A DNA stretch of 64,000 bases from Fasciola hepatica (GCA_948099385.1 CANUEZ040000024.1:23552501-23616500), one strand, 5' to 3'. Positions 1 to 12,030 are shown, counted from the first letter of the stretch. The notes: generated by a model not told the origin, from the letters alone. Program-made: numbers and translations.

Positions 1-654
1 TATTATGATGACTTTTGTTTCTGAATAGTGTTTGATCCGACGTAAAAATGTACGTTTTCTGGCCTTTCGAGAGTTGATTCAATATGTGAGTCTTATGGAT
101 CGAAAATATCAGGGGTATTTTGATGGTAATTTCGTACTGCGCAAATGGCGCTAAATGGGAAACAGCATGTGCTGAAGTATCCATATGTAAAGCCACCGTT
201 TTATGGATAGAGAACCTATCCAAGCTAGCTTACATAAGCTGCAGGTTGGATACAAGAGAGTGAAGCGTGTTTCATATTAGATTCCGGATAGCTCTCTCTC
301 TCTCTCTCTGTCATACGCATTCACACGTGTGCATGTGTACGTGCGATAATTTCTGAACCTAATATGTATATATGCAAAAGACTGAACTGCACGTTTCACC
401 CTTCTCATATTGATAAGAACAACGGGAGAGAGAGAGAAAGAATTTTTCATCCGTGGAGATTCTGTAATAATCGTAATGAACTGTTGTAAAGCCAGTCTTG
501 AAAAAACGTTATCCGTGGTGACCAAAAATTCGACAACCTACCAACGATTTCGACTACGCTGTGTTATTAAACAATAAAATCTTACCATAACATTTCTTAC
601 GGCGCATCGATTTTTCGATACACTTTGAACCGATCTCGGCTCTGACATATCAGA
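1..654. other. Gene-free flank with CT and GA microsatellites
   Basis: No coding signal is seen. A (CT)n tract lies at about 291-309 and a GA-rich tract at about 425-440. A 22-base string at 462-483 is identical to the inner border of the right-hand LTR of the neighbouring gypsy element (4,713-4,734). Confidence 0.6.
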
Positions 655-944
655 CGTAATAAACTGAACTGACTAAACGTATTGAAATTGCCCCCACCCA
701 CAACTACGCGAACGGAAGTAGCAAGAAGACCAAGGCTGCGAAATAGCACATTAGTTGTATTGCACAGTGGGTTTGTATAAATATGTCTAATCAGAGAATA
801 TAATTGGTAGACTCAAAGATGACCAATCACATGGAACTTTTATCGGACTTGTTCGTGGCGATCCTGATTAGTTGAGGCTCATCCGTGTACGTGGTTATGA
901 AGCTTTACCTGGCCGTGTCACGTGACAGCTACTGATTCACCACA
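655..944 (-). repeat. 3' LTR of element I
   Basis: This block matches 4,723-5,014 at about 96 per cent by eye. On the minus strand it begins TGTGGTGAATCAG directly after a purine tract. The inner edge at 944 is well placed; the outer edge is taken from where similarity to the other LTR ends and may be off by a few bases. Confidence 0.88.
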
Positions 945-986
945 ACATTCCTCCCTCAAGAATTCCTCGTCAATTTGGCTCACCTG

Positions 987-3900
987 TCAAACTGATCTTC
1001 CGACTGGAGCTGGTGGCTGTGGCTCGGCCACTGCAGCAGTCTTTTCAGGAGGCGGAATAGATGTATTACAGCCATCATCACGGTCCCCGTCATGATCCTC
1101 AGTGGTCTCAGCCGTGCCATTGGTTACATCGCGGGTTGCTACTTTGAAATGGATTTGCCTGAGGTGGTGCAGATGCACCGTTGCACCATCCAAGTCCGTG
1201 ATCTGGACCATAGATTGACCAAGTTGTCTTGTGATAATTCCACGAGTTGGTCGACGATTGTTGCCACCGCTGTATGTGACATCACTGGAGTCAAGACACA
1301 TCAGCGATGACCGTAGTCTTTTGGACTTGAAGAGAACGGCTGGACTCACTTGGGTGATTGTATGTACTGCGTTTCTGTACTACAACAAGAAACTATCGAG
1401 GAACGCTTCCAAGCCGGGCAACGTCCTCGGGTTAGCTGATTTTATTGCACTTTTCACAGAACGCACCAAGTTTCCCGCGGCGCCATTAGAACATGGGTGG
1501 CGTGGTGCCATACGTGGATGCCGACACCCGACTCTATCAAGAGAGCATTTCAGCTCCGCCGCACAGAAATGTGATCCATTATCGGTGACTAATACCTGTG
1601 GGATTCCTTTTCTGCTGAAGCTTTTCCGTAACACCTGGATTACGAACGAGGTGGTTGGTGAACTAGTCAGGAACACTTCAGGTCATTTAGAGTAGGAGTC
1701 GATCAGTATAAGGGAGTGATGCCGGTTCAAGAATGGACCACAGAAGCCCGCATGAAATCTCTGCCATGGAATGTAGCTTTCAGGCCATGGGTTTCAGCTG
1801 TTTGACCTCGACTGGACTTTGTGTAGACACGCATCACAGTTCTTTGCCATAGTGCAAATATCCGCATCCAATTCCGGCCACCAACACATCTGTCGAGCCA
1901 GCGACTTCATTTTATCCACGCCCAAGTGTCCTTTGTGCAGTTTATCCAAAACCGACTCGCGCTATGTAGGTGGAATGACAAGCCAATCACCTCAACAAAG
2001 GACGCCGTTGGGTTGGATGCTGAATTCCTCTCGCATTGCAAAGAACTGAGGAAACTTCCGCTTCACCTCGGGCTGCCATCCCTTTCTGATCGCCGAAATC
2101 ACAGACGAGTAGTATCCTTTTGTCTACTTGCTCAATTCTCCCCTCGACACAGGCGCAGCAGGCGAGATGAAATGGCATTGGTCTGCACCTGTGAATCGTG
2201 AGTAACGGGACAGGAAGTCCACCCGCGGGATTGTCTTGTCAGTCGAGGCAGGATGTCATAGTTATAGGCTGTCAGAGCAGTGGTCCAACGTTGGATCATA
2301 GCAGCCGTGGATTTGGCGACGGATTTACCCGGGTTATACAGGAACTGAAGGGCCTGGTGGTCGGTGACAATAGTGAAATTCACTCCAAATAGGTACTTGT
2401 GTAGTCGGCGTACCGCCCACAAAACGGCCAAAGCTTCCTTCTGCGTCTGGGAATAACCCTTCTTTGCAGTATTAAGAAGATGAGAAATACAGATGATTTG
2501 ACATCCATCTTGTTCGAGAACTGCTCCCATCCTCGCTTCGGACGCGTCAGTGATCAACATGGTCGGCTTAGATGATGCAAATGGGGCTAGTATCGGTCGG
2601 TCAATGATATTCTGAATAAGACCGCGCAGTATCTATCTGTTCACACTGTTCGTTCCACTGCCACACATCGGATGACTGAGCTAGAAACAATGGTTGGGCT
2701 CTTGATGCAAAGTTCGGAATGAACCTGGAGTAGTATTGCAGGCACCCAAAATATTGATCGAAAGTGCACCTGATTTTTCAGTGACTCGATGCCAGTCAGG
2801 GGTTTGAAACGATCTGGATCGGGTCGGTATCCGTTTGCATTGACAGTGAAACCGAGGAAATCTAATTCGTTGGCACCGAATTTGCACTTAGAGGTTTTGA
2901 TCAATACATTTCTTTCCACGAACCTCTCCAGCAACCTTTGTAATCTGTGGTCATGTTCATCCTTCGTGGATCCAAAAATAAGCACATCATCTTGATATGC
3001 CATCACCCCCTCGATATCATGGATCACCTCGTCTATTGCAGCTTGGAATATCCCGGATGACACGCGCAGACCAAACGGCAAGAAGTTGTCTTGGAACATG
3101 CTCCATGGAGTGGTAATGGTCGTTAGTGGTTTGGACTCCATGTGCAGCGGAATTTGCAAGTACGCATCAGCCAGATCGATTTTTGAGAAAACCTTTCTAC
3201 CGAGCATGCGTTTCATGAAGTCCTCATGCTCCACCGTAGTTGCTGAGCATTTCCGTGAACGAGGATTCAAGGTCACTCGGTAATCACCACAAATTCGGGG
3301 TGTCTGTCCTTTGCTCTTCATTGCCACCACAATCGGGGTCGCCCAAGCGGATCAAATCACACGAGCCATGACACCGTCTTGCTCCATTTCGGTAAGCATC
3401 TTCAGAACGCCCCCTCTCTGGCCGTACGGTAACACTCGGCGTTTCAGGAATACCGTATCACCATCCACTTCCAACTTCGCGGGATCGACCATCATGCCAC
3501 CTTTGTTGTTCGAGCATTGTGTGATCAATTGCTGAAGAACAAGATGATTCACCGGATTGTCGGACGTCGTTTTTAGGGTTACCGATTCCTCCAAGGCACG
3601 CAGGGCCTTCAAGCCCAGAATCGATGGACTGTCTACGGAAATCAGGAATCGTAGCGGGGTATAGTCGCCCTCCAACCGAACCTTTAGTGTAGTCTCACCC
3701 AGCAGTGAAAGTCGACGACCAGTAACACCGTGAATGCGCACAACAGTGGGATGTATGGGTACACTGGACTGAACAAAGTTGAACACTGACTTCAGAATAA
3801 TGGACTCACAGCTCCCGGTATCCACAATGAACTGATGTGTCAAGTCACATCGGAATTGGACTGACCTGTACAGGTATTGGTTTGATTCACTCGAAATCTT

Positions 3901-4089
3901 CAGCGTGTATATTGGTCTATCATCAGTTTTCGGATCTTTAGGGATTGCACTTGAATTGACGACATATCTTGCGAATGTGACCAAGCTTTGCACAAGAATG
4001 GCATACCGCATTACGAAAGCTGCAGGTGGAACGTAAGTGAAATTCGCCGCACGAGAAGCAACGATTCGGCTGTACTGATTTGCGTTCAA
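987..4089 (-). pseudogene. pol (protease-RT-RNase H-integrase) of element I, broken
   Basis: Minus-strand segments follow in order. Protease has an active site VDTGS near 3,825. Reverse transcriptase has the catalytic YQDD near 3,000 and the PFGL motif before it. RNase H has TDASEA and TDHQA (2,330-2,560). The integrase zinc-binding part includes HLGVDKMKSLARQ near 1,900, the integrase core has TDNGSHF near 1,580, and a C-terminal tail with SPAVLFKSKRLRSSL lies near 1,330. A single stop at 3,352-3,354 separates protease from RT in the same frame; a frameshift follows at about 2,770, and the integrase is split by several more. The usual GHPxxxG-type integrase motif is mutated. The protein cannot be made as a unit. 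Confidence 0.88.
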
Positions 4090-4699
4090 GAATCATTTTG
4101 TTAGCAAGCTTCGGTTGAGGCGTTTTCTTTGTAGAGACTGGTTTAGGGGGACGAACGTGTTGGTAGTGCACTACTGAATGTACAGCTGTCGCATCGGCTA
4201 CGTCATCGAATTGTTCGCAGGTTGACCGGGCTTCAGAGAACGTAAGGTCAGGCTTCAGCAATGGCTTCTTTTGCAACTCCGGATGATTTATGTCGGCAAT
4301 GAAGCGGTCACGCAACTGGGTCTCCAACTGATCACCAAAATTACATTTAGCAGCCTGTGTCTGAAGTGTCAGGATGGATTCACGGAACTTCACTAAAGTA
4401 CCACGAACCAGTGAATGAAATTTGGCACGTTCGGTAGCCTGGAAATTGATCGGAACCACGTGGCCTAACAGTAGAGCCTTCAACTCATCGAACGGAACTG
4501 CAGCAGGGCCTTTCGGATATGTAAGGTTTTTCGTCAATGAGTACAATGAACGGCCGCTAGCTGTCAAGAAGAATGCAGTCTGGTTCCCCTTCTTCACATC
4601 CTTTCGTATGCTACACCATAACTCGAAACGCTCAATCCAGTCTTCAATTTCAGATGCGTTATCATGCAGGATCAGCTGTTCAATACTGGGCAGCTCCAT
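3938..4699 (-). pseudogene. gag polyprotein of element I
   Basis: This is the structural nucleocapsid/capsid region of the gypsy element. The start is set at the ATG at 4,699 (MELPSIEQ), because a longer open frame reaches back into the LTR. The C-terminal part has two zinc knuckles, CX2CX3HX4C and CX2CX4HX4C, which bind RNA in gag proteins. The upstream part is an alpha-helical capsid-like segment of about 170 residues. It overlaps the protease frame, consistent with expression of pol by frameshift. The gag frame itself is open over its whole length, although the element around it is decayed. Confidence 0.8.
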
Positions 4700-4722
4700 G
4701 CTGCTACGCCGACTGTAATAAT

Positions 4723-5014
4723 CGTAATGAACTGAACTGACAAAACGTACTGAAATTGCCCCCACCCACAACTACGCGAACGGAAGTAGCAAGAAGACCA
4801 AGGCTGCGAAATAGCACATTAGTTGTATTGCACAGTGGGTTTGTATAAATATGTCTAATCAGAGAATATAATTGATAGACTCAAAGATGACCAATCACAC
4901 GGAACTTTTATCGGACTTGTTCGTGGCGATCCTGGTTGGTTGAGGTTCATCCGTGTACGTGGTTATGAAGCTTTACCTGGCCGTGTCACATGTGACAACT
5001 GCTGACTCACCACA
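4723..5014 (-). repeat. 5' LTR of element I
   Basis: Direct repeat of 655-944, beginning TGTGGTGAGTCAG on the minus strand. It precedes the gag start codon at 4,699 by about 25 bp, leaving a very short leader. The leader does not show a primer-binding site that I could match to a tRNA 3' end. Confidence 0.88.
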
Positions 5015-5471
5015 GATTCACACTTTCTGTTTCGTAGTTGGGTTGAATAAAGAAGGGTTTGTTGATACGCCATAATTCCCACTATTTATCACGCAACAAT
5101 GGCACCGTATTTCAAAGATTGTTCATTGCCAAAAAAGAAGGACGCTCGGTGGCTAAAGCAGCTGCGATGACTGAGCCAAGTCCCAACTCCGAGACCTCAA
5201 GGTTTTAGTTTACTATGGCCTCCACTGGTCGTGTGCAAAGCCTTATCACGTTATAGGCTGTTTTCAATATCATTCTCCTGAATTCAGCCTCCGAGTAGAC
5301 ATCGATGACCAAATGATTTGCCAGTAGTAAATTTTGATTTAGGGGTATCTTCTAGTGATCTGTATGACTCTTTCCTAAGTCGTTTGCACTAAGATGATCT
5401 GAGCAAATAACTGGCTGTGGTGTTCGTTAAACTGAGATGTTGATATGTTTTCGTTTGACTGACTGTTCTTT
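5015..5471. other. Gene-free stretch between element I and the SINE
   Basis: I see no open frame of interest, no RNA gene and no clear repeat. A short AATAAAG is present near 5,046. Confidence 0.5.
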
Positions 5472-5660
5472 TGGACTTCACGTTACACGCGCAAACCTCA
5501 GCTCATCCGACCAACCTGCACTCGGAAGCACCAGACTCGAGTTTCGCTCTTGTTAGAGCTCATCAGTGGTGCATATCCTCCGCCACACCCAGGGTTTGAA
5601 CCCGGGCCCTCCCATCTCGAAGGCGTGTGTGTTACAACTGCGCCACTCCACTCCCACACT
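5472..5660 (-). mobile_element. tRNA-derived SINE with hammerhead ribozyme tail
   Basis: On the minus strand this begins with a tRNA-like head that has an A box TGGCGCAGTTG (5,645-5,635) and a B box GTTCAAACC (5,601-5,593). These are 44 bases apart and match the RNA polymerase III consensus exactly. The head has decayed tRNA structure and continues into a non-tRNA body holding a hammerhead ribozyme (separate entry). This arrangement is the one known for the Schistosoma mansoni Sm-alpha family. The element would be transcribed by polymerase III and mobilised by a LINE. The 3' limit is uncertain; 5,472 is where the similarity to the start of the RTE element at 59.6 kb ends. Only one copy occurs in this window. 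Confidence 0.82.
5524..5578 (-). ncRNA. Type I hammerhead self-cleaving ribozyme
   Basis: All conserved core elements are present on the minus strand. Stem I is GCACCA paired with UGGUGC (5,572-5,567 with 5,533-5,528), extended by GGA/UCC across a small UAU/U internal loop. The CUGAUGA core lies at 5,566-5,560. Stem II is GCUC/GAGC with a UAACAA loop. GAAA lies at 5,545-5,542. A minimal two-base-pair stem III (AC/GU) is closed by UCGA, followed by the cleavage-site C at 5,534, so cleavage is predicted between 5,534 and 5,533. The internal loop in stem I could contact loop II, as in natural hammerheads. Stem III is very short, as in other retroelement-borne hammerheads that may act better as dimers. 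Confidence 0.85.
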
Positions 5661-6260
5661 ACTCGCAAGTAATTGTGTGATATATATGTTGATATGTGTC
5701 AGGAGTTAAATAGGTTTGTGCGATGCTACTACTCGCTCGGGGTGTTAAAATCAGTGAAAACAAAATAGGAAACGATTGTGCACACACACACACAACGATA
5801 TTTCGATACGAAACCTTCGATTGAGGTTCGGTACTGGTGGATCAGGAAGGGCCAATGACATTGTAACTCATGAACTGATAACGTTATTACGTTCAGATGA
5901 CTGATCAACCGACTAGTCCACCGGTAGTTCTTTCTCGTCCGACAGCTTTGAGAATTGGAAAACACACGAAAGCGTCAATCTTACTTGAAAATGGCGAAGT
6001 GCACAGAAGACCGAATAATATATTCTTCACTTGGTTGGGACAAATTTAATTTGTAGCGAAAGTGCATCTATCTATTGCGGAACAGATAATCAGATGGTTC
6101 CGGTATATGGAAAAGAATCTATCTTTGAAATAGTTATTCTGGTTATGAGGAGTCAGCCTATGTTTAACCTCTTCTTTTGTAGGCTGGTAGAAATTGTGAA
6201 CGGTCGTTTGATAATTTGACTCGTTTTGCTTTAGATTAGGTACCATCACAGCAACCAACG
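5661..6260. other. Gene-free stretch
   Basis: Only a short (CA)n tract near 5,779-5,794 stands out. Nothing else recognised. Confidence 0.5.
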
Positions 6261-6502
6261 AGCGAATTATCAGCCACGATTCAGCAATGTGATGCCGAAA
6301 GTGGTGTGGATCTCGAATCGGTACTGGTTGACTCCAGCACTGAGCGTTTTGCGTGCTTTATTCGTGAAGAATAGGTTCATTTGCGATTTGCATAGGCTCC
6401 ACTCTAAGCTTGACCTTGGTAACAAGCGTGGAGATAGGATGGCACATCGTGGCAAGACTGCCACTGTATGAACTTCTTCCAGTGAGCGCTCATTGATGTG
6501 TA

Positions 6503-6542
<40 letters not shown>

Positions 6543-7052
6543 TGCTGCTGCACTCGTCCGCAATCTGTGATAGCTTACTCTGCACTTTGCGCCCTCGAGC
6601 CTCCAAAACATTCAATATGCGTGCGTTGATGCATATTTGCAAGAGCTTGTTGGTGCCTACATCGTGTGCACACTAGTCGATATGTGCCGATGGGTTTCAT
6701 GGGCCAGAACAAACAGACGTACGCGTAAATGAATGAGCCAGCTCGCATCATCAATAAAGGGACGATGACCATGCATGCGTCGAATGCGTGCGCAAATCTG
6801 TTGTCATTGTCTTTATCGGATCGTAGCACATTTTCGTCATCCACCTCGGCAAAATCACCGCCACTTCTACTACGACAACTACATTATTACCAAATCTGCA
6901 ATTGCCACCACCGCGATTACCAGTACCCCGCATTTGGAAACGGAACCGGTCAGCTTCTTCGGTAGCGGGCACGTGTTTATACTGACAACGCACACACACA
7001 CACACACACACAATAAGACATGGACGGACCACTCACAAACGAGTAGAATTCA

Positions 7053-7100
<48 letters not shown>

Positions 7101-7720
7101 CGAATGAGCGGACGTGATCGAAGTCCGACCTCTTGAGATCCTGCTGCACCGGTCCGGATCACGTTCAGCCGGATACACACTCAAATGGCAAAGCGATCAC
7201 GAGAGAGAGAGAGAGAGATTGGATGTGCTCGCGTTGCTGAGTTTTGGCAGCGACCGCGCACTCTTGATATTGTCCTTGAGTACACTTTGATGTTTAGGCT
7301 GGAGGACGCAAGAATGAGAGTACTCAAACACACACACACGTACACACGCATAAAGAGAGAAGCACGGGCGCTCACCACAGGAACGTGTCAATGCCCGCAC
7401 ATGTGACGATAATTACGGCTCGCACCATGTCTACAGGCCTATCAATATCTTCGCTCATCTGCGTTGTTCGTAAGTTGGCGAGGTCACGTGACACAATCGG
7501 AACACGCATGAATTCTCCGAACGGTGAGCCGCGTTGAGCCAGCCAGCCAACTAATCCGTCAGTCGGCCAGCTAACTAGACGACGGCTGAGTGATTAGCGG
7601 TGCATGCACATCGTTCACACGGCTTGCTTGCCGCGCATCGTGACTCATTACGAGGATACCCGTTTGCCGTCTCGTACATTGTGCTTTTGGAATGACTATC
7701 AGGTTTCAAACGTCTGGCCG
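6261..7720. other. GC-richer, microsatellite-dense stretch, possible regulatory region
   Basis: Several dinucleotide tracts lie close together: (GT)n 6,505-6,536, (CA)n 6,991-7,012, (TG)n 7,059-7,098, (GA)n 7,200-7,219, and CA-rich sequence near 7,326-7,350. The DNA between them is richer in CpG than its neighbours, with repeated CAGCCA/GTCGGC words near 7,530-7,580. Open frames here contain the dinucleotide tracts and are not convincing. A promoter or first exon is possible but I could not identify one. Confidence 0.35.
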
Positions 7721-10149
7721 TTGAACTAACTCATTTTTCTCAAATGCAGCTCAGCGTTGAACCTCGTCATATCAAGTGCAACCGGTTGATATGACTTGAA
7801 TCTTAGACCTTTCATGTCTGTTCCGGTCTACAGTATTTCCCTCAGTTTGGGCGTCTTTCGTCATTATTCTAAATCTGGGCATAGATGTTAGACTACGGTG
7901 AACTGTTAACAATAATGAAATCTATAAAGTGTTCAGTTTATCGCGATCTGAGCTGATTAACATATGTACACTGTCACCATCCTTACAACTTTCTTCAGTT
8001 AAGTTCAAGTAATGTATATCCTTTAGGCATCCGATAGTAGGAACTCAGCAGCTACAGAATAGGAGTGCACAAAAGGTAACTGTAACGCCAAATCAGTTTT
8101 GAGTTTACTTCGTCATACTGTGATGGTAAGTTCGCCAAGAGAATATTCTGATGGTAAGTCCCCGGTGCACGTCAATCAGTGCGTGTAGTTGGACGTGCGT
8201 GCCTTTTTCACTAACACTAGACTGACGGGAGAAAAAATCTTGACGGATCGACGAGGTGTCCGTACGGAAAACTTCCTTCATAACACCGGAGAAAAAAATA
8301 TCTTAGGCAAGCGAATCTGATTGCATTCGAACGCCAATGATGAGATCTTTTCAATGATACCAACTTTCATGCGAGGAAATGGAGTGCAACTGTGACACGT
8401 CGCTCTAAATCCAGCACACTTTGCTTGAAACGAGATACCTTGGTACTTTCCATAGATATTTATTTGCCAACAACATTCTGGCAATGAAATAACTGAAAAA
8501 CAATATTTTACACAACTCAGACTAATGAATTAGCTTCGTGAAATATTAAAACACCGTGTACATAAGGTGTCACGCGCATCTATCGGGCAACAGATTAGCA
8601 GTCACAAAAAGTTATCCGTTGTTCCACAAACAGTCCGCTAACCTGAAAGGCGATTTCTTCAGTCAGAGATCGACCACATCTCATCTCTTTTTCAAATGCT
8701 CCTAGATATGGATACATAGTGTAAACATACTTGAATTTTGTGAACATAAGATAAATTTATCTGGCTTGTTCGGCATGTGTGCAACTAGTTTACGTCTGCC
8801 TTTTTTTTAGCGAATATGACGCTTCCGTCGACCAAAATTGTGGTGGGTCATTACTCTAGGAAACAGCCGCGATCTAGTTTTCATTCCATAAAAGAATGAA
8901 ACCGAATGGTTTTATCCGAATGTGGCATGCGCTTATTGTAAACCAATAAAAACCTTCAGTTCGTTCATCAATAACGATGGTTCTGAACTTCTGTGCATTG
9001 CAACACAATGCGCAGCAGTGAGTTGTGTACACTTTTGCTATACACCTACCGGATTCCTGGGAGAACTCAGAAAATTTCGGTTCACATCCTCCACTTTCCG
9101 TCCTCAGAAGCGTTAGCCGCGTAGTTTTCTGTCAAGCCACGAACCACATCGAGATCATGAACGGAACGAATCCAGCTGAATGCAATCTTGGATGCGTCAT
9201 CATCTAAAATACCCAACTGGCGTGACTCAAATGGTATGCAGTTCTCGCATTCAGAATGATATCCAAATCGTAGCTCTGATAAAACTGGCACTCACATCTC
9301 AGTGGAACGCTTCACGAGCGGTGCTATCATGTGCATCTTGTAAAGGATTTATTAGACAGTCGACGGAGTATCGTTTTAAAGGCATTCACGACTGAACACA
9401 AGCATTTTACCAATTGTTAGGTGCAGAGGAAGTGAGGCTTATTATACTTTTCATAAATCCACGTTCTGTCTGTTAAAATTCTGGCGAAGCAGCCCAACTT
9501 TAGTCAGAAGCTTGGAGTAGGAATGGGGAAGATGTAGGTCCTTGTCCAAAACCTCCGTTCGGAAAACGCACCGCGAGGTGAAGAGTGGGGTTTCTTTATC
9601 AGTGAGTATCCACATTGTGGGCCAGATGCATCTTCTCTTGAGTATCTCATGTTTGGTTGCAATGAGAACCTTTATCGCGGAAAAATCATGTGACAGCTGA
9701 ACGAATGGAAGTGTGCGGAGTACTTATACGTACTGAACACAGCTCCATGCATGTTGTGTCGGGTCGATGCGAGGTCTTGAAATCCCAAATGAAAAAATTC
9801 CAACACATCCAACTGCCCACACCGATCCATACACACTGGTGACCTCCAGTCAGAACATCACACTGATGAACTTGACTAAGAATAGCTGTATGTGTTGATG
9901 ACTGATCAAAGTAAATTGGAATACGACAATGCAAGATGGTGGTTTTGCCTTATGCCCACACAGAGGCATTGGAATTGAGTTCTCATGCCCTCTGTTCTGC
10001 TAGCCGATGATTTTTAGATGAAGTACATCGGCAACTTGTGCACGAAGCTCTAAGCTATGCCCGGATCCTCCTCGTCCACACTGGAAATACAGTGGCCTGA
10101 TTTAAATCACAAATCAGTCGAATTATTAGGTATACACTTGTCAGTCGAC
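7721..10149. other. Gene-free stretch
   Basis: I find no coding segment, RNA gene or recognisable repeat. Weak remnants of the gag region of the gypsy fragment that follows may begin near 10,040. Confidence 0.45.
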
Positions 10150-11093
10150 ATTTGAAGTTTGTAATGAAGAAACCTATCCACACACTGGTCATTCTGGAGC
10201 CGTCGGTCATAATGCACCAATCAAACCAATCCAGTCCAATACTATAATGTCTCCCAAACCTGTCAACAGGTGTATGTCATGCGGCCAACTCCATTTACAT
10301 TTAATGTGTCCGTTTCGTCAAGCCACATGCTATGCTTGTGAAAAAAACTGGCCATATACAGAAGGTATGCCGAATATCCAAATGAAACATGGTGGATGGG
10401 AACCGAAAGAAGGACATTGAATGAACCTACCCTGTATACATCCTGAAGACTATGGGCCAGCATGCTCAAATTTTGTACAAACCCGTGTTACCTGATTTTG
10501 AATTCGAACATGAACTCATTGTGGATACAGGAATTTTTGTGTCCATTATCCCGAAGAATACGCTGAACACGGCTGCACGGCTTTACCCCGTGCAACTACT
10601 AAACCCAATTATATACGCATTCACGGGGTAACCGGTCATCCCCATGCACTGCTGGATGGAATGATTTTGACGGGGCAGTCCAAACAAAGAGCATACGTTC
10701 CGATCCATTTCCCGACTGCGATTGGCAGTCTATCCATTCTGGAGTTGAATGTATCACGATCTATGAATCATTCGCCTTCATTTAACATCGCATCAGCCAC
10801 TCCCGTGGATCACGCGGCTTTGCTGAAACTGGTGATACAATGTTCCAACAATCGTGGTGGAATGGCGATGGAACCGGTGAAGTTGGAAGTCGATGATGAC
10901 CTGGTGTTCCTCAAATGAAGAGTGCTACAATATGATCAACAAGATGGAGTTCTGTAAGCATTGAGGAAAATGGAGCAGAATGGTGTGATTACTCAAGTCA
11001 ATTCGTCTTCTTTGGCAACTTCGATAATATTTGCATGAAAATCGATTGGAAAACGCCACGTATTTGTGGCGACTACATACTAACTTGGAATCC
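10150..11093 (+). mobile_element. Gypsy fragment related to element I (gag end to start of RT)
   Basis: In broken plus-strand frames this fragment reproduces the order seen in element I. A zinc knuckle CMSCGQLHLHLMC lies near 10,269-10,310. It is followed by a second, frameshifted knuckle, a protease with IVDTG near 10,520, the RIHGVTG segment near 10,615, the CSNNRGGM linker near 10,845, and the RT N-terminus KTPRICGDY near 11,055. Similarity stops abruptly at about 11,093, where the oppositely oriented element II begins. The fragment is too degraded to encode protein. Confidence 0.85.
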
Positions 11094-11149
11094 ATGACTA
11101 TGGAGATGTTGTGCGGTCACTGCCTCTTGATGCTTCTGCTCGCGGGCTG

Positions 11150-12030
11150 CCAAAGGTTCATCATTCTTCATGTTGAGCCATACAGTCGGGCGCGTTCTGG
11201 GTTCCTGCCCCAAACCCAGTTCAAACGACGTCGTCCGCGTTGTTGAATGGTTCGTTGCGCGGCAACTGAGCCGCATTTCTGGTAGGCCTTCTTGTCAATC
11301 AATTCCGTGGTTATTTAAACATTCTTTCATCGTTCTGTTGAGTCTTTCCTTCGTTCCGTTCGCCTGGGGGTGGTACGGCGACGTCCGTATTCGCCGACTT
11401 CTCCACTGTTCCAGCATGTCTCGAAATTCTTTCGATTCGAAGCAGGGACCCTGGTCAGTGATGAACGTTTCTGGTATGCCAAATCGCACCACCACATTAT
11501 CAACAAACAATCGAGAGACCATATCGCCTGTTTGATCCGGTACCGGGATTGCTTCCACCCAGAGAGGCACATGGTCAACGATTGTCCTGATTTACCGGTT
11601 TCCCGTGGCACTCACGAGTAAAGGACCAAAAATATCGAAACCTCAGCTTTGAAAGACTCGCTGTGCTTCTATGGGCTGCATTGGTGGTGTTGCTGCTACG
11701 CGCTCTCTGTTCCGCGGACAATCAGGGCAAGTTCGTACGCAGTCATCAGCGTCGTGCCGCATCGTGGGCCAGAAGACTGCGCCGCAACAATTCGAAGGCT
11801 CGTTGTTGTTCCATGTTAGCACTGTCGGACGCTAGCTGTATCGCCCGCCCACGTACGGCCTGGGGAACAAAAGGCAGTCGTCTGGGTCGCAGACCCTGTC
11901 CCACATCAACGTCAATGACAGCTTGCCATCTTTCGCATGCAATCGCTTCCAAGTTCTCAGTAGGTCGTGCAGCGCGAATGAGCTCCCATCTGGTCTGGTC
12001 TTGGTTTGGAGATGTGAACAAACTGTCCGC
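11150..12030 (-). pseudogene. Integrase region of element II
   Basis: The core domain is clear at 11,295-11,570, with ITDQGPCFESKEF, SPYHPQANGTKERLNRTMK and the preceding VRFGIPETF. This is the DDE-type integrase catalytic block. The N-terminal zinc-binding part (11,746-12,021) is degraded, and the C-terminal tail continues in another frame to about 11,150. Not expressible as one protein. Confidence 0.8.

Larger units (their letters stand above)
655..5014 (-). mobile_element. Decayed Ty3/gypsy LTR retrotransposon (element I)
   Basis: Two direct repeats of about 290 bp flank a 3.8-kb interior that reads on the minus strand as gag zinc knuckles, aspartic protease, reverse transcriptase, RNase H and integrase, which is the gypsy order. 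A purine-rich tract (GAGGGAGG on the minus strand, about 950-957) sits directly before the 3' LTR as expected. The LTRs differ at about 11 positions and by one 2-bp indel, so the insertion is not recent. The reading frames are broken by stops and frameshifts, so the copy is probably not autonomous. Domain order and the protease-RT linker resemble CsRn1-like fluke elements; that family assignment is inference. No clear target-site duplication or primer-binding site was recognised. Confidence 0.93.

Noticed and set aside
6270..7107. Several open segments with histidine-threonine or valine-cysteine repeats
   Set aside because: These are translations of CA/GT microsatellites.
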